64,000 bases of DNA from Caballeronia cordobensis (lineage in GTDB: Bacteria; Pseudomonadota; Gammaproteobacteria; Burkholderiales; Burkholderiaceae): contig NZ_FCNY02000009.1 in the NCBI RefSeq assembly GCF_001544575.2, positions 1 through 64,000 on the forward strand, written 5' to 3'. This document shows, in pieces, positions 1-8,631 of the stretch. A program made the translations under genes and the position numbers. The number at the start of each line of letters is the position of its first letter. The stretch's first letter is position 1. The notes below the pieces were generated by a model, which ran no database searches, was not told the DNA's origin, and worked only from the letters and a program-made list of their open reading frames with translations.

Positions 1-473
1 CGCTTGCCGTTGTGCGAATAGTGATACCAGTACAGCAGCATCGAGCCGAGCGAAGCCATCAGGCGATCGGCGATATCCTTCGCGCCCGGCACGTTGTGAT
101 CGTCCTTCTCGGGCAGCAGCGTGCCGAGCACGGAGACGCCGGTGCGCATCACGTCCATCGGATGCGCTGAGGCCGGAATCCATTCCAGTGCGGCCTTGAG
201 ATTCGCGGGCAGGCCGCGCAGCGCCTTCAGCTTGGTCTTGTACGCCTTCAGCTCGGCGGTATTCGGCAGCTTGCCGTGCACGAGCAGATAGGCGATCTCT
301 TCGAACTCGGAAGTCGTCGCAACATCGAGAATGTCATAGCCGCGATAGTGCAGATCGTTGCCGGTCTTGCCCACCGTGCACAGCGCGGTATTGCCTGCCG
401 TCACGCCGGACAATGCGACGGATTTCTTCGGCTTGAATGCGCCGGTTGCGGTGCTGTTGTCTGCTTCGCTCAT
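1..473 (-). CDS. prpC: 2-methylcitrate synthase, 3' part outside window
   Basis: Condenses propionyl-CoA with oxaloacetate to 2-methylcitrate in the cytoplasmic 2-methylcitrate cycle. The first 157 codons are visible, read leftwards from the ATG at 473-471; the rest lies beyond position 1. The N-terminal region (ALSGVTAGNTALCTVG, then LHYRGYDILDVA around residues 40-55) is characteristic of the PrpC branch of citrate synthases; the catalytic His/Asp region is not in the window. It starts 23 nt after the prpB stop on the same strand, so it is the second gene of a prpBC operon. Partial only at the window border, with no sign of damage. Confidence 0.93.
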   Translation of the reverse strand, partial: MSEADNSTATGAFKPKKSVALSGVTAGNTALCTVGKTGNDLHYRGYDILDVATTSEFEEIAYLLVHGKLPNTAELKAYKTKLKALRGLPANLKAALEWIPASAHPMDVMRTGVSVLGTLLPEKDDHNVPGAKDIADRLMASLGSMLLYWYHYSHNGK

Positions 474-496
474 CGATTTGTCTCCTGAAACAAGGG

Positions 497-1387
497 TCAT
501 TTCTGTGCCGCGAAAAGCTGATCCAGCTTGTCTTCGTAGGCGTGATAGCCAAGATACCGGTACAGATCGGCACGCGACTGCATCGTCTCTACGGCGGCCT
601 TTTGCGTGCCGTCGCGCTTCACCGTTTCATAGAAGTTCAACGCCGCCGCGTTCATCGCACGATACGCGCCGCAGCAGTACAACGCGATATCGACGTTCGC
701 GCTCTTCAACTCGTCGACGGTGAAGAAGGGCGTCGAACCGAACTCGGTCAGATTCGCGAGAATCGGCACGCGCACGGCAGCCTTGAAGCGGCGATAGTCG
801 TCGAGGGTCTTCATCGCTTCGGGGAAGATCATGTCCGCGCCCGCTTCCACATACGCGACGGCGCGTTCGATCGCGGCGTCGATGCCTTCGGCGGCGGCGG
901 CATCGGTGCGCGCCATGATGACGAAGGTGTCGTCCGTGCGCGCATCGACGGCGGCCTTCACGCGATCGACCATTTCGCCGGTCGGCACGACTTCCTTGCC
1001 CGGCCGGTGCCCGCAGCGCTTCTGCCCGACCTGATCCTCGATATGCACGGCGGCGACCCCCGCCTTGATGAACGAACGGATCGTGCGCGCGATGTTGAAA
1101 GCGCCGCCCCAGCCGGTGTCGATATCGACCATCAGCGGCAGCGACGACGCGTCGGTGATGCGGCGCGCGTCGATCAGCACGTCTTCCATCGTGCTGATGC
1201 CGAGGTCCGGCATGCCGAGCGAATTCGCGGCAACGCCGCCGCCCGACAGATAAAGCGCCTTGAAACCGACGGCTTCGGCCATCTTCGCGGCGTAAGCGGT
1301 GATCGCGCCGACGACCTGCAACGGCGCTTCCCCGGCGACGGCTGCGCGAAAGCGCGCGCCGGGCGTGTTGGTGGACAACTGGCTCAT
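497..1387 (-). CDS. prpB: 2-methylisocitrate lyase
   Basis: Cleaves 2-methylisocitrate to pyruvate and succinate, the last step of the 2-methylcitrate cycle. The 296-residue protein has the usual length. The KRCGH signature of the isocitrate lyase/PEP mutase family is at about residues 123-127, and the Mg-binding acidic residues sit in VDIDTGWGGAFNI near residues 87-99. First gene of the prpBC operon, divergent from prpR. A GGAG-like Shine-Dalgarno precedes the ATG at 1387 and a sigma-54 type promoter lies about 35-50 nt upstream of it. Confidence 0.96.
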   Translation of the reverse strand: MSQLSTNTPGARFRAAVAGEAPLQVVGAITAYAAKMAEAVGFKALYLSGGGVAANSLGMPDLGISTMEDVLIDARRITDASSLPLMVDIDTGWGGAFNIARTIRSFIKAGVAAVHIEDQVGQKRCGHRPGKEVVPTGEMVDRVKAAVDARTDDTFVIMARTDAAAAEGIDAAIERAVAYVEAGADMIFPEAMKTLDDYRRFKAAVRVPILANLTEFGSTPFFTVDELKSANVDIALYCCGAYRAMNAAALNFYETVKRDGTQKAAVETMQSRADLYRYLGYHAYEDKLDQLFAAQK

Positions 1388-1420
1388 GTTTCTGCGTCTC
1401 CGAAAAGGTGCATCTCAAAA

Positions 1421-1436
1421 GGCAAGTTGCGGGCCA
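1421..1436 (-). promoter_or_regulatory. sigma-54 (-24/-12) promoter for prpBC
   Basis: Read on the minus strand the sequence is TGGCCCGCAACTTGCC, matching the RpoN consensus TGGCACGN4TTGC with one mismatch and with the invariant GG and GC at the right spacing. It points at prpB and gives a short leader of about 20-25 nt. The neighbouring activator PrpR belongs to the sigma-54-dependent class, which supports the call. Confidence 0.82.
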
Positions 1437-1489
1437 TGCGCTAAGTCATTGATTTTTATGAGATGGCAATTCGACCGAACGAGCGTGTT

Positions 1490-1524
1490 ATTTCAAAATT
1501 GAAATCGCTGTTTCAGGCACGAAA
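1490..1524. promoter_or_regulatory. probable PrpR enhancer sites
   Basis: Two inverted repeats lie 55-90 bp upstream of the -24/-12 element: ATTTCAAAATTGAAAT at 1490-1505 (7-bp arms, 2-nt centre) and TTTC-N6-GAAA at 1511-1524. Upstream position, symmetry and the adjacent prpR gene suggest binding sites for a sigma-54 activator. Assignment to PrpR is inference. Confidence 0.55.
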
Positions 1525-1569
1525 TCGCAGCGGTATCATGAGCCGCCGCCTCTCTTTCGACGCATCGAC

Positions 1570-3438
1570 ATGGATCCTTCCCACACTCCGCGCATCTGGG
1601 CCATCGGCATCAGCAAGCTGCGCGACCTGTATCGCGATGTCGCGTCGGCTTACGACGGCGTCGCCGATCTGCGCATCGTCGCGCGCGGCTATGAAGATGC
1701 CGTCAACGATATCGAGCACGCGGGCGTCGATCGTCCGGATGTGATCGTCGCGGCGGGATCGAACGGCAGCTATCTGAAAGCGCGTACCGGCGTGCCGGTC
1801 GTGCTCGTCGCGCCGACGGGCTTCGACGTGATGCACGCGCTCGCGCGCGCCAAGCGCGAAGCGGATCGCGTCGCGCTCGTCACGCACGGCGAGACGCCGC
1901 CCGAGCTGAAGCGCTTCTTCGCGGCGTTTGGCGTCGAGGTCGAAAGCGCGTCCTATCTAGCCGCCGAAGACGCCGAAGCCTGCGTGCTCGATCTGCGCGA
2001 TCGCGGCGTGAAGGCGATCGTCGGTCCGGGGCTCGTCACGGAACTCGCGGAAAAGGCCGGGCTCAGGTCGGTGTTTCTGTACTCGCGCCCGTCCGTGCAG
2101 GCGGCCATCGACACGGCGCTCGAAGTCGCGAACGCGACGCTCGCCGAGTCGATGCGACGCCGCCGCCTCGATCAGGTTCTGCAAAATCTGCGCGACGGCG
2201 TGATCGCGCTCGACGCGCAAGGCCGCATCGAGGCGCTTTCCGGCAAGATGGCGCAGCTTCTGCGGCTGAACCCGTCGCAGGCGGTCGGGCGGCGGCTCGC
2301 GGAGCTGGCGCCGGATGTGGCGGCGGCCGTACCGGCGGCGCCGGGCGAATCGCTGGAAACGGTGCGCGGCGCGAGCTATGTCGTGCATCGCAGCGCGTGG
2401 GGCGAGGGATCGAACGAAACGGGCGGCGCGATCGTCACGTTTCAGGAATCGGTCGCGCTGCAACGGATGGACCGCTCGGTGCGCACGCGTCAACGCGCGC
2501 CGCAACTGACGGCGCGCTACGTGATCGGCGATCTGCTCGGCGAAAGCGCGGCCATCGAAGCGGCCCGAGCGCGCATGCGCCGCTATGCGCGCTCGGAGGC
2601 GACCGTGCTGATTCGCGGCGAGAGCGGCACCGGCAAGGAGCTCGCGGCGCAGGGCATCCACAACGCGAGCGCGCGGCGCGAGTTCGCGTTCGTCGCGCTC
2701 AATTGCGGCGCGTTTCCGGAGACGCTGCTCGAAAGCGAGCTGTTCGGCTACGAGGAAGGCGCGTTCACGGGCGCGCGGCGCGGCGGCAAGCCAGGCCTGA
2801 TCGAAACGGCGCATCGCGGCACGCTCTTTCTCGATGAAATCGGCGAAATGCCGCTGCCGCTGCAAAGCCGCCTGTTGCGTGTGCTGCAGGAGCGCGAAGT
2901 GGCGCGTCTCGGCTCCACGGAGCCGCTACAGGTCGATGTGCGCATCATCGCGGCGACGCATCGTGCGCTGACGGAGCACGTCGAAAAGGGCGAGTTTCGC
3001 GCGGACCTGTTCTATCGGCTGAATATTCTGAATCTGGCGCTGCCGCCTTTGCGCGAGCGCGCCGCCGATATCCCGATGCTCGCCGCGCATTTGCTGGCCA
3101 GAACGCGCCTATCGATCGACGACGACGCCCTCGCGATCCTGATGGCGTATCGCTGGCCGGGCAACGTGCGCGAGTTGCAAAACGTGATGGAGCGCGTCGC
3201 GGTGGAGATGGAGGACGAGCCGGAGCGGCCGGTGACGCCCGCGCTGCTCGCGGACATCGCGCCTGAAATCATGAACGGCGATCAGCCGGATCTCACGCTC
3301 AGGGCGCGCGTGAAACGCACGCAGGCCGATGAAGTGCGCGCCGTGCTCGACGCATTCGACGGGGACCGAGAGAAAGCGTGCGCCGCGCTCGGCATCAGCA
3401 AGACGACGCTGTGGCGCAAGCTGAGCGGTACGGGCTGA
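1570..3438 (+). CDS. prpR: propionate catabolism sigma-54 activator PrpR
   Basis: 622-residue activator of the prp operon. Order of parts: an N-terminal PrpR_N sensory domain (about 1-190) thought to bind 2-methylcitrate, a PAS-like linker (about 195-300), an AAA+ domain with Walker A GESGTGKE (about 350-357) and the sigma-54 contact loop GAFTGA (about 397-402), and a C-terminal Fis-type helix-turn-helix (last 40 residues, KACAALGISKTTLWRKL). All catalytic signatures are intact. Divergent from prpB across 180 bp containing its target promoter. The stop is 1 nt from the convergent DUF2288 gene. Confidence 0.95.
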   Translation: MDPSHTPRIWAIGISKLRDLYRDVASAYDGVADLRIVARGYEDAVNDIEHAGVDRPDVIVAAGSNGSYLKARTGVPVVLVAPTGFDVMHALARAKREADRVALVTHGETPPELKRFFAAFGVEVESASYLAAEDAEACVLDLRDRGVKAIVGPGLVTELAEKAGLRSVFLYSRPSVQAAIDTALEVANATLAESMRRRRLDQVLQNLRDGVIALDAQGRIEALSGKMAQLLRLNPSQAVGRRLAELAPDVAAAVPAAPGESLETVRGASYVVHRSAWGEGSNETGGAIVTFQESVALQRMDRSVRTRQRAPQLTARYVIGDLLGESAAIEAARARMRRYARSEATVLIRGESGTGKELAAQGIHNASARREFAFVALNCGAFPETLLESELFGYEEGAFTGARRGGKPGLIETAHRGTLFLDEIGEMPLPLQSRLLRVLQEREVARLGSTEPLQVDVRIIAATHRALTEHVEKGEFRADLFYRLNILNLALPPLRERAADIPMLAAHLLARTRLSIDDDALAILMAYRWPGNVRELQNVMERVAVEMEDEPERPVTPALLADIAPEIMNGDQPDLTLRARVKRTQADEVRAVLDAFDGDREKACAALGISKTTLWRKLSGTG

Positions 3439-3439
3439 C

Positions 3440-3745
3440 TCAGCCGCGTTCCTGCACGCACACCCACGGCGACGTGACGACGGCCCACAATTCCGGATCG
3501 CGCGCGGCGAGATCGGTGGCGGTTTCGGCTTGCATGCGTTCGATCAGTCCGGCGGAAAGCCATTGCGAGACCTGCTGCGTGTCGTCGTTGGCGACGGCTT
3601 CCGCGATGCTCACCAGATCGAGGTCGCCCTTCACCCAGATGAGCTTGCCCTGCGCGAAGAAGCGTTCCAGTTCGGACCAGCCGATCTGGGCGGTTTCACC
3701 GAGGAGCTTGGCGTAGAGCGGGCTGGGCGTGGGAGCGTCGGACAT
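3440..3745 (-). CDS. DUF2288 family protein
   Basis: 101-residue soluble protein matching DUF2288: conserved LLGETAQIGWSELERFFAQG near the N-terminus, KGDLDLVSIAEAVANDD in the middle and WAVVTSPWVCVQE at the C-terminus. No catalytic residues or membrane segments are recognisable and the family function is unknown. Convergent with prpR (1 nt apart) and preceded by the pca terminator, so it is probably a single-gene unit. Confidence 0.8.
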   Translation of the reverse strand: MSDAPTPSPLYAKLLGETAQIGWSELERFFAQGKLIWVKGDLDLVSIAEAVANDDTQQVSQWLSAGLIERMQAETATDLAARDPELWAVVTSPWVCVQERG

Positions 3746-3763
3746 GAGAAAAGCGCAGAAGAA

Positions 3764-3809
3764 AACGAAAGGCGTCCGACACTATAGCGCAGTGCCGGAC
3801 GCCTTCGTT
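3764..3809 (-). terminator. terminator after pcaHG
   Basis: Inverted repeat with arms AACGAAAGGCGTCCG (3764-3778, one bulged A) and CGGACGCCTTCGTT (3796-3809). On the minus strand it is followed by TTTTCTTCT. It lies 24 nt beyond the pcaG stop, so it terminates the leftward pca transcript. Confidence 0.75.
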
Positions 3810-3832
3810 TCAAACGACTGCTGCGAGAAGCG

Positions 3833-4441
3833 TTACAGGTCGAAGAAGACCGTTTCGTTCGGGCCGCGCAAATGGATGTCGAAGCGATAGATGCTGCCCG
3901 ACGAATCCGCCTTGACCGACGCACCCGCCTCGCGCTTCGCGATCAGCGTATGGCGGCGCTCGGCCGGCACGCTCTGCAGCACCGTGTCCTTTGCGTTGGC
4001 GTCGCTTTCATCTTCGAAATAGATGCGCGTGTAGGTGTGCAGCAGCATGCCGCGCATCAGCACGATGACATCGAGATGCGGCGCGGAATCGTCGGCGGTC
4101 GCGCCCGGCTTCACGGTATCGAAGATGAAGCGCAGTTTCGGGTCCGTGCCCGTACCGCAGCGGGCGAAGCCGCGAAAGCCCGACTCGCGCGCTTCCTGCA
4201 CGCTCTGCACGTAGCGGCCGTTCGCATCGGCCTGGGCGAGTTCGATCAGCGCGTCGTTGACGGGCTTGCCTTCCGCGTCGAACACGTTGCCGACGACGGC
4301 GATATGCTCGCCCGGCACTTCACGGTCCGCAGCCGACGCGGTGAAGAGGCTCTTCAGATCGAAGTTGTATTGCTCGGGCACGAGGCCGTAAGCGAAGTAC
4401 GGACCGACGGTCTGCGAAGGGGTCTGTTTCAGCGTGGTCAT
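3833..4441 (-). CDS. pcaG: protocatechuate 3,4-dioxygenase alpha subunit
   Basis: Alpha subunit of the intradiol ring-cleavage dioxygenase that opens protocatechuate to 3-carboxy-cis,cis-muconate (beta-ketoadipate pathway). The 202-residue length is normal. It opens with TPSQTVGPYFAYGL, contains the intradiol beta-sandwich segment DALIELAQADANGRY and ends with FDIHLRGPNETVFFDL. Alpha chains lack the full iron-ligand set, as here; the iron sits in PcaH. It starts 7 nt after the pcaH stop, which suggests translational coupling. Confidence 0.95.
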   Translation of the reverse strand: MTTLKQTPSQTVGPYFAYGLVPEQYNFDLKSLFTASAADREVPGEHIAVVGNVFDAEGKPVNDALIELAQADANGRYVQSVQEARESGFRGFARCGTGTDPKLRFIFDTVKPGATADDSAPHLDVIVLMRGMLLHTYTRIYFEDESDANAKDTVLQSVPAERRHTLIAKREAGASVKADSSGSIYRFDIHLRGPNETVFFDL

Positions 4442-4448
4442 GTTCGTT

Positions 4449-5150
4449 TTACTCCGTCGGCGTTTGGTCCGGGCCGCGCAGCACGATGTTGAATTCGTAG
4501 CCGAGCGCGTAGTTTTCCTGCGTCGTGTCGATCGAGAAGGACGACACGAGACGCTCGCGGGCGTGCTCGGGAATGCCCTGATAGATCGGATCGAGATCGA
4601 GCAGCGGATCGCCGGGGAAGTACATCTGCGTGACGAGGCGCGAGCCGAAGTATTCGCCGAAGAGCGAGAAGTGGATGTGCTGCGGACGCCACGCGTTCGG
4701 GTGATTGCCCCACGGATACGCGCCCGGCTTGATCGTCATGAAGCGATAGCGGCCTTCGTCGTCGGTCAGGCAGCGGCCCGCGCCGAGGAAGTTCGGGTCG
4801 AGCGGGGCGTCGTGCTGGTCCGCCTTGTGCACGTAACGGCCCGCGGCGTTCGCCTGCCACACTTCCACGAGCGTATTACGCACCGGCCGGCCGCCTTCGT
4901 CGAGCACGCGGCCCGTCACGATGATGCGCTCGCCGAGCGGATCGCCATTCTTGGCGGCGTTACGGGTGAGATCGTTGTCGAGCACGCCCAGATCGTCAGC
5001 GCCGTAGACCGGCACGCGCCGGTTGCGCAGGTTTTCCTTCAGCGGAACGAGCGGCAGGCCCGGGCTGCGCAGAATCGACGACTTGTAACCCGGCGACAGA
5101 TACGCCGGATGCGATTCCCAGTCGCGCGGTGTGAGGATCGGTGAAGTCAT
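4449..5150 (-). CDS. pcaH: protocatechuate 3,4-dioxygenase beta subunit
   Basis: Catalytic beta subunit (233 residues) carrying the non-haem Fe(III). The intradiol dioxygenase signature around LVEVWQANAAGRYVHKADQHDAPLDP and the metal-ligand segments (tyrosines in RYRFMTIKPGAYPW, histidines in RPQHIHFSLFG) are present. First gene of pcaHG, transcribed away from pcaQ. The other pca genes are not in this window. Confidence 0.96.
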   Translation of the reverse strand: MTSPILTPRDWESHPAYLSPGYKSSILRSPGLPLVPLKENLRNRRVPVYGADDLGVLDNDLTRNAAKNGDPLGERIIVTGRVLDEGGRPVRNTLVEVWQANAAGRYVHKADQHDAPLDPNFLGAGRCLTDDEGRYRFMTIKPGAYPWGNHPNAWRPQHIHFSLFGEYFGSRLVTQMYFPGDPLLDLDPIYQGIPEHARERLVSSFSIDTTQENYALGYEFNIVLRGPDQTPTE

Positions 5151-5207
5151 GTCGACTGTCTCCTGTCATTGTGGGATTGAATAGGATGTTTCTGACGACT
5201 ACTTTAT

Positions 5208-5224
5208 ATAACGCCGCAAGTTAT
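5208..5224. promoter_or_regulatory. LysR-type (PcaQ) operator candidate
   Basis: Inverted repeat ATAAC-N7-GTTAT between divergent pcaH and pcaQ fits the T-N11-A architecture of LysR regulators and resembles the ATAACC-N4-GGTTAA box reported for PcaQ in rhizobia. It lies 58 bp upstream of pcaH and 41 bp upstream of pcaQ, suitable for activating pcaHG and autoregulating pcaQ. Confidence 0.6.
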
Positions 5225-5264
5225 GGAAAATGATGTTTTGTGCCTTCTTGCATAACGGAACGTC

Positions 5265-6203
5265 ATGGATACCGACTTCACCAACACCCGCGTCAAGTTC
5301 CGGCATTTGCAGTGTTTTCTGGCCGTCACGCAGCTCGGCAGCGTGCAGCGCGCCGCCGACAGCCTATCGATCACGCAGCCCGCAGTCTCGAAGACGATCA
5401 GCGAGCTCGAATCCATTCTAGGCGTGCGTTTGTTCGAGCGCGGGCGGCGCGGCGCGGTGCCGACGCGCGAAGGGCGGCTCTTCGCGCCGCACGCGAGCGC
5501 CTGCGTCGCGTCCTTGCGCGAGGGCGTCGACATGCTGCTGCGCGAGCGCGGCGACGTGCCTGGCACCATCGCAATCGGCATCCTGCCGACGGTCGCGCCC
5601 GTGCTGCTCTCGCCCGCGCTCACGTCGTTCCGGCAGCAATGGCCGGCGGTGTCGCTCTCGGTATGGACGGATTCGAACGCGCTTCTGCTGGAAAAGCTGA
5701 AGGCGGGCGATGTCGATCTTGTCGTCGGACGGCTGTCGGAGCCGGAAGCGATGCACGGCTTGTCGTTCGAGCAGATCTATCGCGAGCCGCTGGCGGTGGT
5801 CGTGCGCCGCGAGCATCCGCTGACGCTGGAGACGCCGCTCACGCCGGCGCTGCTCGCGCGCTTTGCGATCGTGGTGCCGCCGTTCGGCACGCTGATCCGT
5901 CAGTCGGCTGAAAGCGTGCTCACCGCGTTCGGCGCGCATGCGCTGACGGCGCTCGTCGAGACCTTGTCGGTGTCGCTCGGGCGCTCACTCGCGATGAACA
6001 ACGACGCCGTGTGGTTCGTGCCCGCCGGCGCGGTCGAGCAGGACATCGGGCTCGGGCTGCTCGCCTCGTTGCCGATGCCTTTCGCGGGCACCGATGAGCC
6101 GATCGGCCTGATCCGCCGCAACGACGCGGCGCGCACGCCGGTGGAGGAAGCGCTCGTCGACGCGCTGCGTGAAGCGGGCCGCTCGCGCGCACGGAGCAAA
6201 TGA
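5265..6203 (+). CDS. pcaQ: LysR-type regulator PcaQ
   Basis: 312-residue LysR regulator. N-terminal winged HTH (about residues 8-68, FLAVTQLGSVQRAADSLSITQPAVSKTISELE) followed by a type-2 periplasmic-binding-like effector domain. The FRHLQCFLAVTQ...ITQPAVSKTI pattern and the divergent position next to pcaHG match the pca operon activator PcaQ, which in other bacteria responds to beta-carboxy-cis,cis-muconate or gamma-carboxymuconolactone. Effector specificity is inferred from context. Confidence 0.88.
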   Translation: MDTDFTNTRVKFRHLQCFLAVTQLGSVQRAADSLSITQPAVSKTISELESILGVRLFERGRRGAVPTREGRLFAPHASACVASLREGVDMLLRERGDVPGTIAIGILPTVAPVLLSPALTSFRQQWPAVSLSVWTDSNALLLEKLKAGDVDLVVGRLSEPEAMHGLSFEQIYREPLAVVVRREHPLTLETPLTPALLARFAIVVPPFGTLIRQSAESVLTAFGAHALTALVETLSVSLGRSLAMNNDAVWFVPAGAVEQDIGLGLLASLPMPFAGTDEPIGLIRRNDAARTPVEEALVDALREAGRSRARSK

Positions 6204-6415
6204 CCGGCGTCGCCGGGCGGCGCGCAAGTTGCTGAAGCAGCATTTACCGCGCAGAGTTGGCGCGAAAGAAATACTATGACGAAAGGCAGTGAGAACGAAG
6301 TAAATGCAACAAACCGGTTCAGCAGTGGTCACATAAAACGCTGTCCGCCGCGGTCTTCGCAGATTCCGGCAGACCTTCCGCAGCACGCGCCGCACGCACC
6401 GAACTTGCCCGCAAG

Positions 6416-6784
6416 ATGAAGACCGTATTGCTCGTCGACGACGACCCCGCCACCATCGAAGCCTGGACCGTCTGCATGCAGGGCGAGGACTGCAACGTCC
6501 TGTGCGCGTTCGATGGCAACGGAGCGCTGACGATCCTCGGCGAGCAAAGGGTGGACATCGTCGTCTCCGACTGGATGATGCCAGGGCTCGGCGGCGCGCT
6601 GCTCTGCCAGACGATGAAGAACGACGCGGCGCTCGCGCACATTCCTTTCCTGATGATTTCGGGGCATCCGAATCCGCCCGCGTTCGTCAGCTACGACGGC
6701 TATTTGCGCAAGCCCGTGGATATGGGCACGCTGATCGCCGCCGTGAACCGGCTGTGCGCCGCGAAGAAGCGGCCGCTGTACTGA
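6416..6784 (+). CDS. single-domain response regulator (CheY-like)
   Basis: 122-residue stand-alone receiver domain with no output domain. Acidic pocket DDD at residues 8-10, phosphoacceptor Asp52 in VVSDWMMPG, switch Ser82 (LMISGH) and conserved Lys99 (LRKPVD) are all present. No kinase gene is adjacent, so its partner is unknown. Such proteins act by docking on a target or as phosphorelay intermediates. Convergent with plsC (6 nt apart). Confidence 0.88.
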   Translation: MKTVLLVDDDPATIEAWTVCMQGEDCNVLCAFDGNGALTILGEQRVDIVVSDWMMPGLGGALLCQTMKNDAALAHIPFLMISGHPNPPAFVSYDGYLRKPVDMGTLIAAVNRLCAAKKRPLY

Positions 6785-6790
6785 GAGCGG

Positions 6791-7504
6791 CTAGCGCAGT
6801 TCGGCCAGCGCCTCGTCCATCTGCGTCTGCGCCATGCGGTTCAGTTCCTGCGGAATCTCGCAATCGAGCGGCAGGCAAGGCGTGACGATCACGCGGATAT
6901 GTCCGCCCCGATCCGGCCAACCCTTCGCCGGCCAGACCTTGCCCGCGTCGTGCACCACGGGCACGACCGGCACCTTCGTCGCGCAGGCGAGGCGCACGCC
7001 ACCGGAGGCCAGCTTGAGCGGCGCTTCGTGCGCGACGCGCGTGCCTTCGGGAAAGATCACCACCGAATCGCCTTTCTCGAGGCGCGCCGCGCACTCGCGC
7101 GTCACCGCCGTATGCGCCTGACGGATCGAGCCGCGGTCGAGGCTCACCATGTCGAGCCCGCGCAGCACCCAGCCGAAGAACGGAATGTTCATGAGCTCGT
7201 GCTTGAACACGAAGCTGATGCGGCGCGGAAAAAGCGCCATGAACGTGAGCGTTTCCCACGTCGATTCGTGCCGCGACAGGATGATGCACGGCCCGGCCGG
7301 CAAATGCTCCAGCCCTTCGACGGAACACGTGACGCCGGTGATGACGCGCATCATCACGACGACGGCGCGGCACCAGAGCGTCGCGAGCCGGTAACGCCCG
7401 TTGCGGCCGACGAACGGAAAGAGCGGCAGGATCAGGATCGACCAGACGATGCCGCTGCCTAGCAGATACGTTGCAAAGAGCCACTTGACGAGAGTACGGC
7501 GCAT
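6791..7504 (-). CDS. plsC: 1-acyl-sn-glycerol-3-phosphate acyltransferase (PlsC family)
   Basis: Inner-membrane acyltransferase that makes phosphatidic acid from lysophosphatidic acid. With the ATG at 7504 the protein has 237 residues beginning MRRTLVKWLFATYLLG, a hydrophobic anchor (about 5-35). The catalytic block is HESTWE (HX4E instead of the textbook HX4D, a variant I recall in other proteobacterial PlsC proteins), followed by the FPEGTR glycerol-phosphate-binding motif. An upstream in-frame ATG at 7567 would add 21 unlikely residues. Probably one of several PlsC paralogs in the genome. Confidence 0.85.
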   Translation of the reverse strand: MRRTLVKWLFATYLLGSGIVWSILILPLFPFVGRNGRYRLATLWCRAVVVMMRVITGVTCSVEGLEHLPAGPCIILSRHESTWETLTFMALFPRRISFVFKHELMNIPFFGWVLRGLDMVSLDRGSIRQAHTAVTRECAARLEKGDSVVIFPEGTRVAHEAPLKLASGGVRLACATKVPVVPVVHDAGKVWPAKGWPDRGGHIRVIVTPCLPLDCEIPQELNRMAQTQMDEALAELR

Positions 7505-7582
7505 CGAAATTCGCTGGATGAAGGGAAGCGGGAAGCATAGCGCACGGCGCACGTCATGCGATGTCACCGATCGGATGCAACA

Positions 7583-8602
7583 ATGGATGCCAACCCGAAT
7601 TCAACAGCCGAGGATGAAAGCGCAATGGAAACCGAAACGCCGGTGCAGTTCGACGAAGGCATGCTCGACGTGGGCGACGGCCATTCGATCTACTGGCGCG
7701 CGCAGGGCCCGCGCGACGCGCCCGTGATGCTCGTCGTGCACGGCGGCCCCGGCGGCGCGATGAACGTGAAATGGGCCGAGGTGCTGGAAGAAGGGAAGTG
7801 GCGCGTCGTGTTCTTCGATCAGCGCGGCTGCGGCAAGTCCACGCCGTTCGGCAAGCTGGAGCACAACGGCATCGATGCGCTCGTCGGCGACATGGAGACG
7901 CTGCGCGTCGCGTTGCAGATCGACCGGTGGGCGATTTTCGGCGGTTCGTGGGGCACCACGCTCGGCCTCGCGTACGGCGTCGCGCATCCGGAACGGTGCC
8001 TGGGCTTCCTGCTGCGCGGCGTGTTTCTCGCGCGGCGCGAGGACATCGACTGGTTCCTGTGGGACGTGCGGCGCGTGTTCCCGGAGGCGCATCGCGCGTT
8101 TCTCGATGCGATCGAGGCGGCGTGCGGCAAGCGTCCATCGAACGCGCAGGACATCCTGCGGATGACGGAGGCGCCGCTCGCTCGCTTCGACGAAGCCGGC
8201 ACGCGGCTCGCGCGCGCATGGACGCAATACGAGACGACGCTGTCGGTCGTCAACAAGCCGGAAAAGGAACCCGCCGACGAAGAGAAGCGCCCGAGCGCGG
8301 AAGCGAACGCCGCCGCGATCTCGATGGCGCTGCTCGAACGTCATTACATGGCGAACGAGCTGCCGCCGATGCCGCTGTTGCCGCTCATCGCGCGTATCGC
8401 GCATCTGCCTTGCCGGATCGTGCATGGCCGCTTCGACATGGTGTGTCCCGCCGATCAGGCGCTGGCGCTCGCCGCGCGCTGGCCGGGCGCGCAACTGGCG
8501 GTCGTGAACGCGGCGGGGCACTGGACCTTCGAGCCGGGCAATCTCGCGGCGTTGCGCGCGGGCGCGGCGGCGCTTGCGAGCGCGATCGGCGAGGCGAAGT
8601 AG
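7583..8602 (+). CDS. pip: prolyl aminopeptidase (proline iminopeptidase), alpha/beta hydrolase
   Basis: Releases N-terminal proline from peptides in the cytoplasm. The alpha/beta hydrolase pattern is clear: oxyanion segment VVHGGPGGAMN, strand motif VVFFDQRGCGKSTPFG, nucleophile elbow GGSWGTTL, helical cap, and a C-terminal catalytic His in NAAGHWTFE. The HGGPGG and DQRGCGKS strings are diagnostic of serine family S33. The start is uncertain: ATG 7583 is used, but ATG 7625 with an upstream GAGG is a reasonable alternative (325 residues). Confidence 0.85.
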   Translation: MDANPNSTAEDESAMETETPVQFDEGMLDVGDGHSIYWRAQGPRDAPVMLVVHGGPGGAMNVKWAEVLEEGKWRVVFFDQRGCGKSTPFGKLEHNGIDALVGDMETLRVALQIDRWAIFGGSWGTTLGLAYGVAHPERCLGFLLRGVFLARREDIDWFLWDVRRVFPEAHRAFLDAIEAACGKRPSNAQDILRMTEAPLARFDEAGTRLARAWTQYETTLSVVNKPEKEPADEEKRPSAEANAAAISMALLERHYMANELPPMPLLPLIARIAHLPCRIVHGRFDMVCPADQALALAARWPGAQLAVVNAAGHWTFEPGNLAALRAGAAALASAIGEAK

Positions 8603-8631
8603 ACGCCAAGCAGACGCGAAGCAGACGCGCC

